Shown in pieces: positions 10,091-19,900 of a stretch of 64,000 nucleotides of DNA. The position numbers and the translations under genes were made by a program. The notes beneath the pieces were generated by a model. That model searched no databases, was not told the origin of the DNA, and worked only from the letters and a program-made list of their open reading frames with translations. The stretch's first letter is position 1. The number at the start of each line of letters is the position of its first letter. The stretch is from an uncultured Chitinophaga sp. (GTDB taxonomy: Bacteria > Bacteroidota > Bacteroidia > Cytophagales > Cyclobacteriaceae), in contig CABHOK010000002.1 of the NCBI GenBank assembly GCA_902168205.1, positions 124,001-188,000 on the forward strand, in the 5' to 3' direction.

Positions 10091-10939
10091 ATGATTCATA
10101 CTAGAAGTATACATAGCCACGCGTTGGCCGCGCTGTTTCTTGTACTATATATGCACGTGGGGGTTGAAGTTCTGGCGCAGCAGCGAAATCCACAATTTAA
10201 CGTGATTGGTTTTTATACCGCCAGGCATGACGCTGCTCACATCAGCTATGTGCATGAAGCTAACCGGTTCTTTGCTGAAGCTGCCACGAAGTATAATTTT
10301 AAGTACGATTCTACGAATGACTGGAACAACCTCAATGCTTCATTCCTTGCCAACTACCAGGTGGTACTTTTTTTGGATACGCGTCCGGATTCACTGGAGC
10401 AGCGTGCAGCTTTTCAAAGGTATATGGAGCAGGGTGGTGCCTGGATGGGGTTTCATTTTGCGGGCTTTGCACTTACATCATCTGCCTATCCGCAGAATTG
10501 GGACTGGTATCACAATACATTTTTAGGCGCGGGTGAGTATAGAGGAAATACGTGGCGACCGACAAGTGCTATACTTCGCGTGGAGGATAAGAAACATCCT
10601 TCCGTTAAACATATACCGGCAACTTTCAAATCATCACCAAACGAATGGTATAGCTGGAAGAATGATCTGCGTAAAAATCCGGATATAAAAATACTACTCT
10701 CGATCGATGCGAAAAGTTTTCCATTAGGCACCGGCCCGAAGCCACATGAGATCTGGCACAGCGGTGATTACCCGGTAGCATGGACGAACACGAAATATAG
10801 AATGATCTATATCAACATGGGACATAACGATATGGACTATGGCGGCACGAATGGAACGTTGTCGTATACTTTTCAGAATGAGGTGCAGAACAAGTTTGTT
10901 TTGGATGGGGTGACTTGGTTAGGAACAACAAGAAAGTAA
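10091..10939 (+). CDS. Secreted ThuA-domain protein
   Basis: 282 residues with an N-terminal signal peptide ending around VEVLAQ near residue 30, so it is exported. The rest is a ThuA-like domain (trehalose-utilisation family; a glutamine-amidotransferase-like flavodoxin fold). Typical features are the VIGFYT first strand, YQVVLFLDTRP, the GGAWMGFHFAG turn and the late P-V-A-W and MIYINMGHND segment. Family members are linked to disaccharide metabolism, but their reaction is unsettled. It lies 12 bases after the aldo/keto reductase and probably shares its transcript. It converges on the TPR gene: the two stop codons fall in opposite arms of one inverted repeat. Confidence 0.85.
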   Translation: MIHTRSIHSHALAALFLVLYMHVGVEVLAQQRNPQFNVIGFYTARHDAAHISYVHEANRFFAEAATKYNFKYDSTNDWNNLNASFLANYQVVLFLDTRPDSLEQRAAFQRYMEQGGAWMGFHFAGFALTSSAYPQNWDWYHNTFLGAGEYRGNTWRPTSAILRVEDKKHPSVKHIPATFKSSPNEWYSWKNDLRKNPDIKILLSIDAKSFPLGTGPKPHEIWHSGDYPVAWTNTKYRMIYINMGHNDMDYGGTNGTLSYTFQNEVQNKFVLDGVTWLGTTRK

Positions 10940-10991
10940 GGAGTAAGAAGCAAGAAGCAAAAAAAGAAGTAAGAATAAATCTTACTCCTTA
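10937..10991. terminator. Shared inverted repeat at the stops of two convergent genes
   Basis: A perfect 12-base inverted repeat: TAAGGAGTAAGA at 10937-10948 and TCTTACTCCTTA at 10980-10991. The left arm begins with the stop codon of the ThuA gene and the right arm ends with the complement of the stop codon of the TPR gene. The 31-base loop is purine-rich on the plus strand. It is a plausible bidirectional end for both transcripts. Confidence 0.5.
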
Positions 10992-11942
10992 GTTGTTACG
11001 GTGGTGACGTATGGCGTTCCAGCCGACTATAGCCAGTATACAAAATAAGCTTATTCCCAGCGTCATGTAATTGTTTTCTGTATCAGCTTCTGTCAGGATT
11101 GGTGGTTGATATGTAATGGATTCGTCAGATTCAGGAAGTACATGGCTCAGATTTTTGTGCATGCTTTTGAATAAGGTATATCTTTTTTCGAATACTTCTG
11201 ATGAATAGCCATACTCTTTTGCCATATCGTATAAACGTACAGACATAGTAATATCCGCTGTAAGTGCGTATACATTTCCCAACTCAAACAACAGTAATGC
11301 TACGATTTTGTCTTTTGGTTTAATGAATGATACTCGTTCATTGAGTTGATAAAACAGAGCTTCTTGCAATTTTAAAAGCGCTAAGCTATCCAATGACGAT
11401 GCTGGTTTAACATCATTACCAAAGTTTGTCTCGATAAGAAAATCGCTTGTAACATAGCTATCTCCCTTTATGTTCGCTTCAAGAATTTTTACATGCAGCC
11501 ATTCTGAGTTGTCATGTGACGTTGGATCAATCTTCACTGCTTTCTTTATCCAGTGTAATGCTTGTATATTGTCACCCAGTAATTCATATACTGTTCCTAA
11601 GTTGGCGGCTGTTGCATAACGACCAGGAGCAGTCTTTTCGATTTCTTGAAATATATCTTTCGCTTCTGCATAGCGTCCAAGGTATACCAATACAACACCG
11701 TAGTCAGAATAATATTCAATATTCTTGGTTGCTTTCCAAAGGCTGTCGAGCTTCTTTAATTCGATGGTATACTCATCTCTGAGTTTGGCAAAATCTTTTC
11801 CGGTCGGAGTCATTTCATCGGCAGTAAATCGATCGCCATGAATTTGTTTACCGTTCAGTAGTACATGTGTTTCGTTTAAACAAGCCAGCGAGGTAACAGA
11901 GAAAGTTACTATCGTGACACAGGTTGCGATAAGTTTTATCAT
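10989..11942 (-). CDS. Periplasmic TPR protein with C-terminal membrane anchor
   Basis: 317 residues: an N-terminal signal sequence (hydrophobic 4-20), then helical repeats, then a hydrophobic segment near 290-308 with a basic tail (RHHRNN). The clearest tetratricopeptide-like units lie near 80-150 (YSDYGVVLVYLGRYAEAKDI, then AANLGTVYELLGDNIQALHW). Topology suggests a periplasmic protein held in the inner membrane by its C-terminus. It lies 68 bases after the FecR-like mini-protein and on the same strand as the sigma factor, so it may be the third member of that regulatory unit, perhaps the periplasmic sensor that the mini-protein lacks. The link is inference from order only. Confidence 0.7.
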   Translation of the reverse strand: MIKLIATCVTIVTFSVTSLACLNETHVLLNGKQIHGDRFTADEMTPTGKDFAKLRDEYTIELKKLDSLWKATKNIEYYSDYGVVLVYLGRYAEAKDIFQEIEKTAPGRYATAANLGTVYELLGDNIQALHWIKKAVKIDPTSHDNSEWLHVKILEANIKGDSYVTSDFLIETNFGNDVKPASSLDSLALLKLQEALFYQLNERVSFIKPKDKIVALLLFELGNVYALTADITMSVRLYDMAKEYGYSSEVFEKRYTLFKSMHKNLSHVLPESDESITYQPPILTEADTENNYMTLGISLFCILAIVGWNAIRHHRNN

Positions 11943-12010
11943 AAGCAGGTTAAGAGCTTTAAAGATAAAACTTTAAATATGTCTGAAGCTTTTGATGTAA
12001 GTATATATAG

Positions 12011-12247
12011 CTAAATCAAATCTTCGCGTTTGAAGCGATTGTGGAGTTTTTCGAAGGCTTGGGTTGGGTCAAACTCTTCCGGTGATGGTAACGGGGTTTT
12101 ACCATATAGCATGTCGATTTCTGATTTGAGGGTTGGGTTTTCAGCCCAGAGTATATCCAGCTTGGCTAAATCCTGCAGGCTGGTTTCTGCTTTCAGATAC
12201 CGTTTTATGAGTGACCATTCCTGCGTGTTCAGTCTTTTCATCGACAT
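12011..12247 (-). CDS. Stand-alone FecR-like N-terminal (anti-sigma) domain
   Basis: 78 residues. It has the pattern of the cytoplasmic N-terminal region of Bacteroidota FecR anti-sigma factors: a short helix ending in a R-Y-L-K motif, a second helix of the type D-L-A-K-L-D-I-L-W-A-E-N-P, and the closing F-D-P-T-Q-A-F-E-K-L-H-N-R-F motif. A normal FecR continues with a membrane helix and a roughly 200-residue periplasmic domain. Here the protein stops right after the N-R-F motif, and the next gene encodes an unrelated TPR protein. It lies 89 bases after an ECF sigma factor, where FecR normally sits. It could be a soluble anti-sigma factor or the remnant of a full FecR; the clean stop and intact motifs favour a working small protein. 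Confidence 0.65.
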   Translation of the reverse strand: MSMKRLNTQEWSLIKRYLKAETSLQDLAKLDILWAENPTLKSEIDMLYGKTPLPSPEEFDPTQAFEKLHNRFKREDLI

Positions 12248-12336
12248 GCTGTATACATTGAAAAGACGAATTTATAGTCACATTACCCTGATCAAAAAGC
12301 TTGCTGAATTTTTTATACAAAGTGTATTAGCGGCAT

Positions 12337-12951
12337 TTACCCGGTTATCTGCAGTGAGCCGCGCAGGTGCTTTAGCGCCCGGCTCATTTGAGTCTCTACC
12401 GTTTTAATGCTGATGTTCAGTTTACTGGCGATCTCTTTATACTTCAAACCATGTTCTCGACTTAGTTCAAAGATAAGCCTGCATTGGCGTGGTAAGCTTG
12501 CAATGGATTTTTCCACGTGGTGGTTAAGCTCCTGTTCAATGAGCAGGTCTTGGCTGTCCGTTAGTTCTGCGGCCAGTTGCATGGCAGCTTCGAGGTCGCA
12601 CCATACCGTCTTCTTTATTTTACGCAGGTAATCGAAAGCGCGGTTGCGCACCGCGGCAAACAGGTAGGCTTTGGGTGATGTGATAACGATCTGCTGGCGG
12701 TTCTTCCAGATGGTATAAAACACATCACTGACCAGTTCTTCAGCAACTTCTTTCACGTGCACGAATCTTACGCAGAACACACACAATGGAGAATACATAT
12801 CGGCAAACAATTTCTGAAAGGCCGTATAATCGTCATCCTGGAGGATCCGATTCATGAGGGAGTTAATATCCTGGGACGGTCCGTGGATAATTCCCGGGAA
12901 TTTTGGGCTGCTTTCCGAATGAATAGTTGAAACGGGTATAGACTTATTCAT
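12337..12951 (-). CDS. ECF (FecI-like) RNA polymerase sigma factor
   Basis: 204 residues with sigma region 2 at about 40-105 ([20 protein letters not shown], then [12 protein letters not shown] and [20 protein letters not shown]) and region 4 at about 145-200 ([24 protein letters not shown] then an [17 protein letters not shown] recognition helix). This is the Bacteroidota FecI-like branch. An N-terminal leader of about 30 residues is longer than usual; a start further in cannot be excluded. It heads a minus-strand group with a FecR-like mini-protein and a TPR protein. No TonB-dependent transporter is adjacent, so this is not the standard FecI-FecR-receptor arrangement. Confidence 0.92.
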   Translation of the reverse strand: MNKSIPVSTIHSESSPKFPGIIHGPSQDINSLMNRILQDDDYTAFQKLFADMYSPLCVFCVRFVHVKEVAEELVSDVFYTIWKNRQQIVITSPKAYLFAAVRNRAFDYLRKIKKTVWCDLEAAMQLAAELTDSQDLLIEQELNHHVEKSIASLPRQCRLIFELSREHGLKYKEIASKLNISIKTVETQMSRALKHLRGSLQITG

Positions 12952-13103
12952 AAACGAAATCGATTGATTGTTCTAATTTTCAACTTTTTTCAATCATTAA
13001 TAGCACTATTTGTATAAATTTTCGAAATATTTTTCCGAGACCGTTCCCGGGATCGGGGTCGAAACATTATTTTTATGGGATCCTGATTCTATCCTGTAGC
13101 ACT

Positions 13104-14120
13104 ATGCAGAAAAAAGTCGTCACTATTAAAGACATCGCCCGCATGCTGGGCATTTCCAAGTCAACAGTCTCGCGCGCGCTTGCCGGACGATCCGATATAC
13201 ATCCGGAAACCAAGCAGAAGATTCTTGATCTAGCCAGTCAGTTGCAATACGAACCCAATACACTCGCTATAAATCTCAAGCAACAAAAAACCAATACGAT
13301 TGGTGTGATTGTGCCCGAGACGATCAATCGCTTTTTTGCACGTGCTGTTGGAGGTATACAAAAGCAGGCTGATATGGCGGGTATGAATGTTATGATCTGC
13401 CAATCGAATGAGTCCTATATAGCCGAGAAGAAGAATTTACATTCGCTTGTCTCAAGCCGGGTAGATGGTATCATTGTATCAATCTCTACGGAGACCGATC
13501 GCTCGGATCAATTTGCTTCGCTAACAGAGAAAGGTATACCACTTGTATTCTTCGATCGCGTGTTTGAAAATATAGTGGCCTCGCAGGTTGTTACCAACAA
13601 CTATGAAATTGCTATGGAAGGAACAGAGCACCTGATAGAGCAAGGGTGTAAACGTATAGCGTTCGTTACCGGGCCGGAGCATTTGTTTAACAGTCGCGCG
13701 CGTCTCAATGGCTATCTCGATGCATTGCGTAAACACAACCTGCAGGTGAAAGATTCTTATATAGTACACTCACATTATCGCAGCGATAAAGTAGAAGAGT
13801 ATACACGTTACCTGCTCAACCTGCCGCAGCGGCCTGATGCTATCTTTGCCATCAACGACTATGCGGCACTTGAAATGATACACATCATGAAGAAGAACGG
13901 CTTGCGTATACCACAGGATGTTGCCGTGCTGGGTTTTAACAACGAGAACCTTTGTCGTTTTGTAGAGCCATCGCTTAGCAGCATTGATCACCCGGCTCAT
14001 GATATAGGGGCGAGTGCTGCGGAGATGCTCATCAACCACATTCGCCACCACGACATGAAACCGGAGAAACGGGTCATTAAAAGCAGCCTGATTATTCGGG
14101 AGTCATCCCGTGTCCAATAG
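13104..14120 (+). CDS. LacI-family transcriptional regulator
   Basis: 338 residues. The N-terminal helix-turn-helix is complete (TIKDIARMLGISKSTVSRAL) and followed by the hinge region (YEPNTLAINLKQ). The periplasmic-binding-protein-like effector domain runs from about 62 (TIGVIVPE) to the end, with the typical DGIIVSIS, VVTNNYEIAM and DAIFAINDYAA segments. It should bind a palindromic operator as a dimer and respond to a sugar or related ligand. It precedes a UMF1-type permease on the same strand, 85 bases away, so that transporter may be a target. The effector is not identifiable. Confidence 0.93.
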   Translation: MQKKVVTIKDIARMLGISKSTVSRALAGRSDIHPETKQKILDLASQLQYEPNTLAINLKQQKTNTIGVIVPETINRFFARAVGGIQKQADMAGMNVMICQSNESYIAEKKNLHSLVSSRVDGIIVSISTETDRSDQFASLTEKGIPLVFFDRVFENIVASQVVTNNYEIAMEGTEHLIEQGCKRIAFVTGPEHLFNSRARLNGYLDALRKHNLQVKDSYIVHSHYRSDKVEEYTRYLLNLPQRPDAIFAINDYAALEMIHIMKKNGLRIPQDVAVLGFNNENLCRFVEPSLSSIDHPAHDIGASAAEMLINHIRHHDMKPEKRVIKSSLIIRESSRVQ

Positions 14121-14205
14121 GAAATCAGCAAACACTTTACTTTCAATACACGAGCTTTGTTTTGCCGGGCGAATTCCTAATCTTGTATAATCAAAAGACT
14201 GCATT

Positions 14206-15531
14206 ATGGAAGGTGTGAGTGTTGCCGCACAACTTAATAATCCGAAAACCGTGCGGGCCTGGTATATGTACGATTGGGCCAATTCAGTGTATTCGCTTGT
14301 TATAACAACGGCTATTTTTCCGATCTACTATAAAGCTGTTGCGCAGAACAACGGCAGCGATGTTGTCCAATTCCTCGGTATCTCCATTCAGAACTCCGTG
14401 TTATATAGTTATGCTTTGTCCTTTTCATTTCTCATCGTAGCAGCTATACTTCCGCTACTCTCCGGTGCTGCTGATTATACCGGCAACAAAAAAGCTTTCA
14501 TGAAATTCTTTGTGTGGCTTGGAAGTCTTTCATGCATGGGACTATATTTCTTTGAAGATATACATACACTGGAGTGGGGCATTGCCTGTTCTATACTCGC
14601 CAGTATAGGATACTCCGGGAGTCTTGTTTTTTACAATGCATTTTTACCCGAGATCGTAACGCACGATAAGTATGATGTTACCAGTGCGAAAGGTTTTTCC
14701 ATGGGTTATTATGGAAGTGTTATACTGATGGTGATCTGCTCTATCATCATCATGAACTATAAATTATTCTTCTTTGCAACAGATGGTGAAGCCACACGCT
14801 TTTCTTTTCTATTGGTAGGTGTATGGTGGATTGGCTTCTCAATGATACCCTTCGCGATATTGCCGGATAATCCATACGCACGCAAGCCCGTTGATAACAT
14901 CTGGACGAAAGGATATGAAGAGATCAGAGCGGTGTGGAGGAGTTTAAAAAAATCGCCAGACCTGAAACGATTCCTGGCGGCATTTTTCTTTTATAATGGA
15001 GGTGTGCAGTCGGTGATGTATCTCGCTACACTTTTTGGTACCGATGTGCTGCATTTAAAGACCGACAGTCTCATCATGACCGTTGTGATCATTCAACTGG
15101 TGGGCTCTATAGGCGCGTGGTTGTTTGCGCGTGTATCGCAGGTAAAGGGTAACCTATATTCGCTTGTAGTTATGATTGTACTCTGGATCGGAGTATGTAT
15201 AGGTGCCTACTTCGTTGCAACTGAATATCAGTTCTATGCGCTGGCATTTGTAGTGGGCATGGTGATGGGAGGGATTCAGTCACTGTCGCGGGCCACGTAT
15301 TCCAAACTGATTCCGGTTGATACGATCGATCACACCTCGTACTTCAGTTTTTATGATGTGACCTATAATTTATCGATCGTGGCCGGAACATTTTCGTATG
15401 GCTTCATCGATCACATCACGGGCAGTATGCGCTATAGCGCACTTACCCTAGCCCTGTATTTTATTATAGGTATGCTGATTCTTTTTACCGTGAAGCCTGC
15501 GAGCATTCGGAAAGTGAATGCTGCAGTATAA
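14206..15531 (+). CDS. MFS transporter, UMF1/Atg22-like
   Basis: 441 residues with about twelve hydrophobic helices. The opening P-K-T-V-R-A-W-Y-M-Y-D-W-A-N-S-V-Y motif is the signature of the Atg22-like (UMF1) branch of the major facilitator superfamily, which exports amino acids or other small molecules in fungi and is poorly studied in bacteria. Other family marks are SGAADYTGNKK after helix 2-3 and the GGIQSLSRATYSKLIP loop near 355-370. The gene follows a LacI-type regulator, which points to regulated uptake or export of a sugar-linked compound. It converges on the AMP nucleosidase gene with only four bases between stop codons. Confidence 0.9.
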   Translation: MEGVSVAAQLNNPKTVRAWYMYDWANSVYSLVITTAIFPIYYKAVAQNNGSDVVQFLGISIQNSVLYSYALSFSFLIVAAILPLLSGAADYTGNKKAFMKFFVWLGSLSCMGLYFFEDIHTLEWGIACSILASIGYSGSLVFYNAFLPEIVTHDKYDVTSAKGFSMGYYGSVILMVICSIIIMNYKLFFFATDGEATRFSFLLVGVWWIGFSMIPFAILPDNPYARKPVDNIWTKGYEEIRAVWRSLKKSPDLKRFLAAFFFYNGGVQSVMYLATLFGTDVLHLKTDSLIMTVVIIQLVGSIGAWLFARVSQVKGNLYSLVVMIVLWIGVCIGAYFVATEYQFYALAFVVGMVMGGIQSLSRATYSKLIPVDTIDHTSYFSFYDVTYNLSIVAGTFSYGFIDHITGSMRYSALTLALYFIIGMLILFTVKPASIRKVNAAV

Positions 15532-15535
15532 ATCA

Positions 15536-16306
15536 TCAGTATTGCAGGTGCTTTACAGTAGCTCCGTTATTAATCAACTGGCGCAATGAATCAATACCAA
15601 TCTTCAGGTGGCGTTCCACGTATTGCTGGGTAACAGAACCATCGCTCACTTCAGTCTTTACACCTTCGGGCACCATCGGTTGATCAGACACCAGCAACAA
15701 TGCACCGGCAGGAATCTTGTTATAGAATGCCGTGCTAAATATAGTGGCAGTCTCCATGTCGATAGCCTGTGCGCGGATCTTGCGCAGATACTCTTTAAAC
15801 TCTTCATCCCATTCCCACACCCTGCGGTTGGTAGTATATACCGTGCCTGTCCAGTAGTCTTGTTTGTAATCGCGAATGGTTGTTGAGATTGCTTTCTGCA
15901 AAGCGAACGAAGGTAACGCAGGTACTTCTGCTGGAAAATAATCGTTGGATGTACCCTCACCGCGAATGGCAGCAATCGGCAGGATAAGATCTCCGAGATT
16001 GTTTTTCTTTTTCAGTCCGCCACATTTACCGAGGAAGAGCGCAGCTTTTGGTTGTATAGCACTCAGGCAATCCATAACAGTTGCGGCATTGGGACTACCC
16101 ATACCAAAGTTAATGATAGTAATACCTTCGGCAGTAGCGCAACGCATGGCGCGGTCAAGGCCCACAACCTGGGTGTTGTGTAGCTCAGCAAACATTTTTA
16201 CATAATTGTCGAAATTGGTCAGCAGTATATATTTACCAAACTGATTGAGTGGCAGACCAGTGTAACGGGGAAGCCAGTTCTCTACTATTTCTTGTTTTGT
16301 TTTCAT
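15536..16306 (-). CDS. amn: AMP nucleosidase
   Basis: 256 residues, the short Bacteroidota form that lacks the N-terminal domain of the E. coli enzyme. It hydrolyses AMP to adenine and ribose 5-phosphate in the cytoplasm. The nucleoside-phosphorylase-like fold is visible from INFGMGSPNAATVMDCL, LFLGKCGGL, and the late QAIDMETATIFSTAF segment with the Met-Glu pair that contacts ribose, followed by LLLVSDQPM, which carries the acid that protonates the base. Flanking genes are unrelated. It ends four bases from the converging UMF1 permease. Confidence 0.92.
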   Translation of the reverse strand: MKTKQEIVENWLPRYTGLPLNQFGKYILLTNFDNYVKMFAELHNTQVVGLDRAMRCATAEGITIINFGMGSPNAATVMDCLSAIQPKAALFLGKCGGLKKKNNLGDLILPIAAIRGEGTSNDYFPAEVPALPSFALQKAISTTIRDYKQDYWTGTVYTTNRRVWEWDEEFKEYLRKIRAQAIDMETATIFSTAFYNKIPAGALLLVSDQPMVPEGVKTEVSDGSVTQQYVERHLKIGIDSLRQLINNGATVKHLQY

Positions 16307-16448
16307 GCTTCTAAAAATACCAAATCATTGGCGATTGGTAATGACAGGTAGTTTAATTTTGAATTGTTATTAATTGTCAAGACGTGTTCGATCTGCGTCT
16401 TTTACTACCTGTATAAATAAAATTGCCTAAAAATAGTTTCTTTGCCGT

Positions 16449-16895
16449 ATGATTCAACTCAACCTTCCGGCATTTGAACATCAGATAAAGCAGGCTGATG
16501 GCAAACACTGGATCTTTGATGTGTTGCGGAAGAAGTACCTGGTGCTAACTCCGGAAGAATGGGTGCGGCAACATTTTGTGCACTACCTGGTAAATGAAAT
16601 GCAATACCCGCGAACGCTGATAAAGGTTGAAGGCGGATTGTCGTACAACAAACTCTCGAAGCGATCAGATATAGTGGTGTTCGACCGGAATGGTAAACCC
16701 TGGATGATCATTGAATGTAAGGCACCGGATATAGCCATTACTGAAAGCACCGTGCGCCAGGCTTCCATGTATAATGCTACACTAAAAGCGAACTTCCTGG
16801 TGGTGACGAATGGCATGCGGCACTTTCTCTTTCAAACCGACTGGCTGAACAACACCACGCGCGTACTGGATGCCATGCCACCCTTTGAAAACTGA
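16449..16895 (+). CDS. Stand-alone HsdR N-terminal-like nuclease-fold protein
   Basis: 148 residues matching the type I restriction enzyme R-protein N-terminal domain (HSDR_N), a PD-(D/E)XK nuclease fold. The active-site pattern is intact: Asp in KRSDIVVFD, then I-I-E-C-K-A-P after a short turn. There is no helicase domain and no hsdM or hsdS gene nearby, so this is not a type I restriction system. Single-domain versions are widespread in Bacteroidota and their function is not established; repair or RNA/DNA cleavage are both open. The intact D...ExK argues that it is catalytic. The gene stands alone between amn (divergent) and the end of the large minus-strand operon. Confidence 0.85.
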   Translation: MIQLNLPAFEHQIKQADGKHWIFDVLRKKYLVLTPEEWVRQHFVHYLVNEMQYPRTLIKVEGGLSYNKLSKRSDIVVFDRNGKPWMIIECKAPDIAITESTVRQASMYNATLKANFLVVTNGMRHFLFQTDWLNNTTRVLDAMPPFEN

Positions 16896-16900
16896 TCAAT

Positions 16901-16930
16901 AAAAAAGGCTGCCGCGTTATGCGACAGCCT
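16901..16930 (-). terminator. Terminator of the six-gene minus-strand operon
   Basis: The stem AGGCTGCCGC (16906-16915) pairs with GCGACAGCCT (16921-16930) with one mismatch and a five-base loop. On the minus strand it is followed by a T run (complement of the A run at 16901-16906). It lies 25 bases past the stop of the T9SS protein gene. The plus-strand nuclease-fold gene also ends just before it and may use the same hairpin less well. Confidence 0.8.
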
Positions 16931-16955
16931 CTAGATTTTCAGGTTAACCTATATA

Positions 16956-19900
16956 TCATGGGTTGCCTGCTACAACAATCTTCTTGCGTACCAGCTCGCC
17001 TTTGGCCGAACGCAACTGTAGTATATATATACCATTGGCAAATTCGGTGGTGCTGATAACTTTGTTTTTCTCACCGGTCTTAAACTGATTGGTATATACT
17101 TCGCGCCCAAAGTTATCGATCAGACTTACCGGCAAAGCCTGGCTTGCTGCTGCTGGTAACTGAACGTTAAGCTGGCCGCGAGTCGGGTTCGGATATATAG
17201 CAACCTGTGCTGCATAACCGGTTTCTATACCTGTCACCAGGTCTGGTTCAACCGAAGCATCGAGTACCTTGGCCTGATATACATTTTTATTACCGCCTTC
17301 TATACCTTGTACAAACACGACCACGGCACCGTTGCCACTGGTAATCAGGTTACGGTTGCTCCAGACAACTTCTTCAATTGTTACGGTTTGTTGAGGAGCA
17401 AGGTCTTGTGTCAGTTTTATACCGGCTGCAGTAGGCAGCATTTCTTTGGCAACGTACACAAATTCAGGATCACCGTTAGCGCCTAACATAGAAGGGTCGG
17501 TGATGCTCTTTTCTACAATTGTAGTAAATACGTTTACTCCCGCTACAGGAAGCGTTTGCGTAGTTGCGTTGGTAAGGGAAGTCTGTATTCTCACCAGCTC
17601 GCCATCCTTTACCAGGTTCGTGGTAATGCGGATCGGTGAAGGTGTGAGCACACGACTGTTGTAGAGATCGAGTAGCCCGGCCGTTGTACTTACCACTGTA
17701 CCATCGAGACCAAACATCGGAGCGTTTGTTATACCGTAGAACGCAGTGCGAGAGTTGTTGATTTCAACGTTCGCCTTGTTCAGTGGATCTTCTCCCGGGA
17801 ATGCTGTGTGGAATTCGATCTTGGCAATTTCATCAGCGTTGCTGTTTGAGAACGCGCGGAACGCATCGTTGTGAAGTTTGGTATTGGCTGCAGCCGATGA
17901 GTTGGTAAAGCTTTCTACCAGTACCGTTCTTGTTCTTTCACCAATGAAAACATTATCGAATGCAAATCCTTCTCTGCGGGGCAGGTTGCTGGCAAATGCA
18001 ATCCGGAATACAACTTTCGACTGCCCGATCAGGTTATCGAGTTTATAGGTTGCCCTGCGCCATCCGCCATATACACCGGTCCAACCCAAGTCGTTGGCAG
18101 CCTGGTTTCCGGGACTACTGGATATACCACTCTCATCGTACCAGTTAGCACCTTGTCCAATCTGTCCGATAACAATCCAGTTACCATCATCTTCAATGTT
18201 ACCATCGGTGTTATACTGAAGCACAGCACCGTCATTTCCGGCAGGTGTATCAGACCATATATCAAGTGAGATGATCGGGCGTGCTGCACTTGCAAAGTTA
18301 TAGCACTGACTCAGCACCCATGATTGTTCATTTACATTACTGTTACCGCTAAGGTTGGTGTCCCATGCATTACCATTACCGGTAGCAGAGTTATCTTTAT
18401 TCACCACGGCACCGGCCGGATGACCGTACGCCCACGATGAATTGGTACCCCCGGCAATCCATCCATCAGCACTGGCATCAAAGTCTTGCGTGTAAGAATT
18501 TGTCTCGGTAATAGCCGGGTACGATGGCACTATATATATAGGCTTCTGCACGGTATCCTTACAGTTGGCATTGGTCGTTACAATAAGCTGTGCTGAATCT
18601 ATGCCTACAGAAGTATAATTAACAGACGGTGTTTTACCAGTGCCGGCAGAACCTACGGTGAGTGTTCCGCCCTTGGCAAAGTTCCAGGTATATGACTGAA
18701 TGTTGGCGTCTGGTATATTCGATGTGCTCGCAGCAAATGCTGTATTGGAGCCTGTTACCGGATCGTGACATACATTGGCCCAGGTAAAGGCTGAATTAGG
18801 ATTCGGGTTTACAGTAACCGGAATTTGTGGAGGAGTAATCACACATCCGTCCGATGTCGTCATGGTATATTGAACAAGGAAGTTACCGAGTCCGCTGAAC
18901 ACATGGTTCGGGCTATAGTATGTTCCTGTAGTTCGGCCTGCGTTTGTTCCGGCAGGTATAGCGCCATTGCCGGCAACAAGCGAAGCTCCATCACCAAACA
19001 CCCAGCTGGTGCTGGCAATGGTAGTGGGCGAGCCGTTTGGTACAACGGTAGAGCTATTGGTAATTGCTACCGGGAATCCGTTACAAGCTGTACCAATCGA
19101 TATGGAAGGACTGATGGTTGGCAACAAGGTTATACCCAGGTCTTGTGAATTGGAACAGGTAGTGGATGGATTCTGATATACTACATGTAAATTATAGTTA
19201 CCCGGAGAAAGTGATGCAGGATTGAGTTGTACCGTACCAGCGGAAGGATTCGGTACCAATGCTGAATTTATACCACCTGAACCTGACCACACACTGTTCG
19301 GTGCACTCAAGCCCTGGTCGCGTGCTTCGAATACAACAGGTCCGCCTGTTAAACAGATCTTGTTTACATCCGTAACGGAAGCGAGTATCGTAAGACTTGG
19401 TAATGGTTTAATGGTGAGTGCTATTTTGGTAGCGGCACCTTCACAACTGTTTACAGTTTGTGTTGCCAGGAATGAATATGATCCGGCAACTGTATTGTCA
19501 ATGCCCAGTGCAGCAGCTGTAGGTGAACTGGTTTGTGTGATAAATGTATTGGTAGATCCATTATACCAGCGCACAGATGTACCAGACACAACGAGGTCGC
19601 TATTCGGCACAGTCTGATTAACACAATATTCGCGGCTGAAGTCTGATGCAGGTGCTGCAGGACTTGGCTTCACGGTAAAGGTAAGTGCCAGCGGAGCTTG
19701 TCTGCTTTCACAACCGTTGATCGTGCGCGTTACATAAAATGTAGATGTACCTGCTATAAGATTGTTTACCGGTGGAAGATAAGAATCTCCGGTAGCATCT
19801 GGTGTTACCGGTGGATTGCTGGTATACCAACTATAGGTTGTCCCGGCAACGGTGGTTGCGGTATATGGATTTATAATTGTGCCCTGGCATATCTCTACGG

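Noticed and set aside
16449-16895. Type I restriction-modification system
   Set aside because: Only the small N-terminal nuclease-fold domain is present, with no hsdM, hsdS or helicase.
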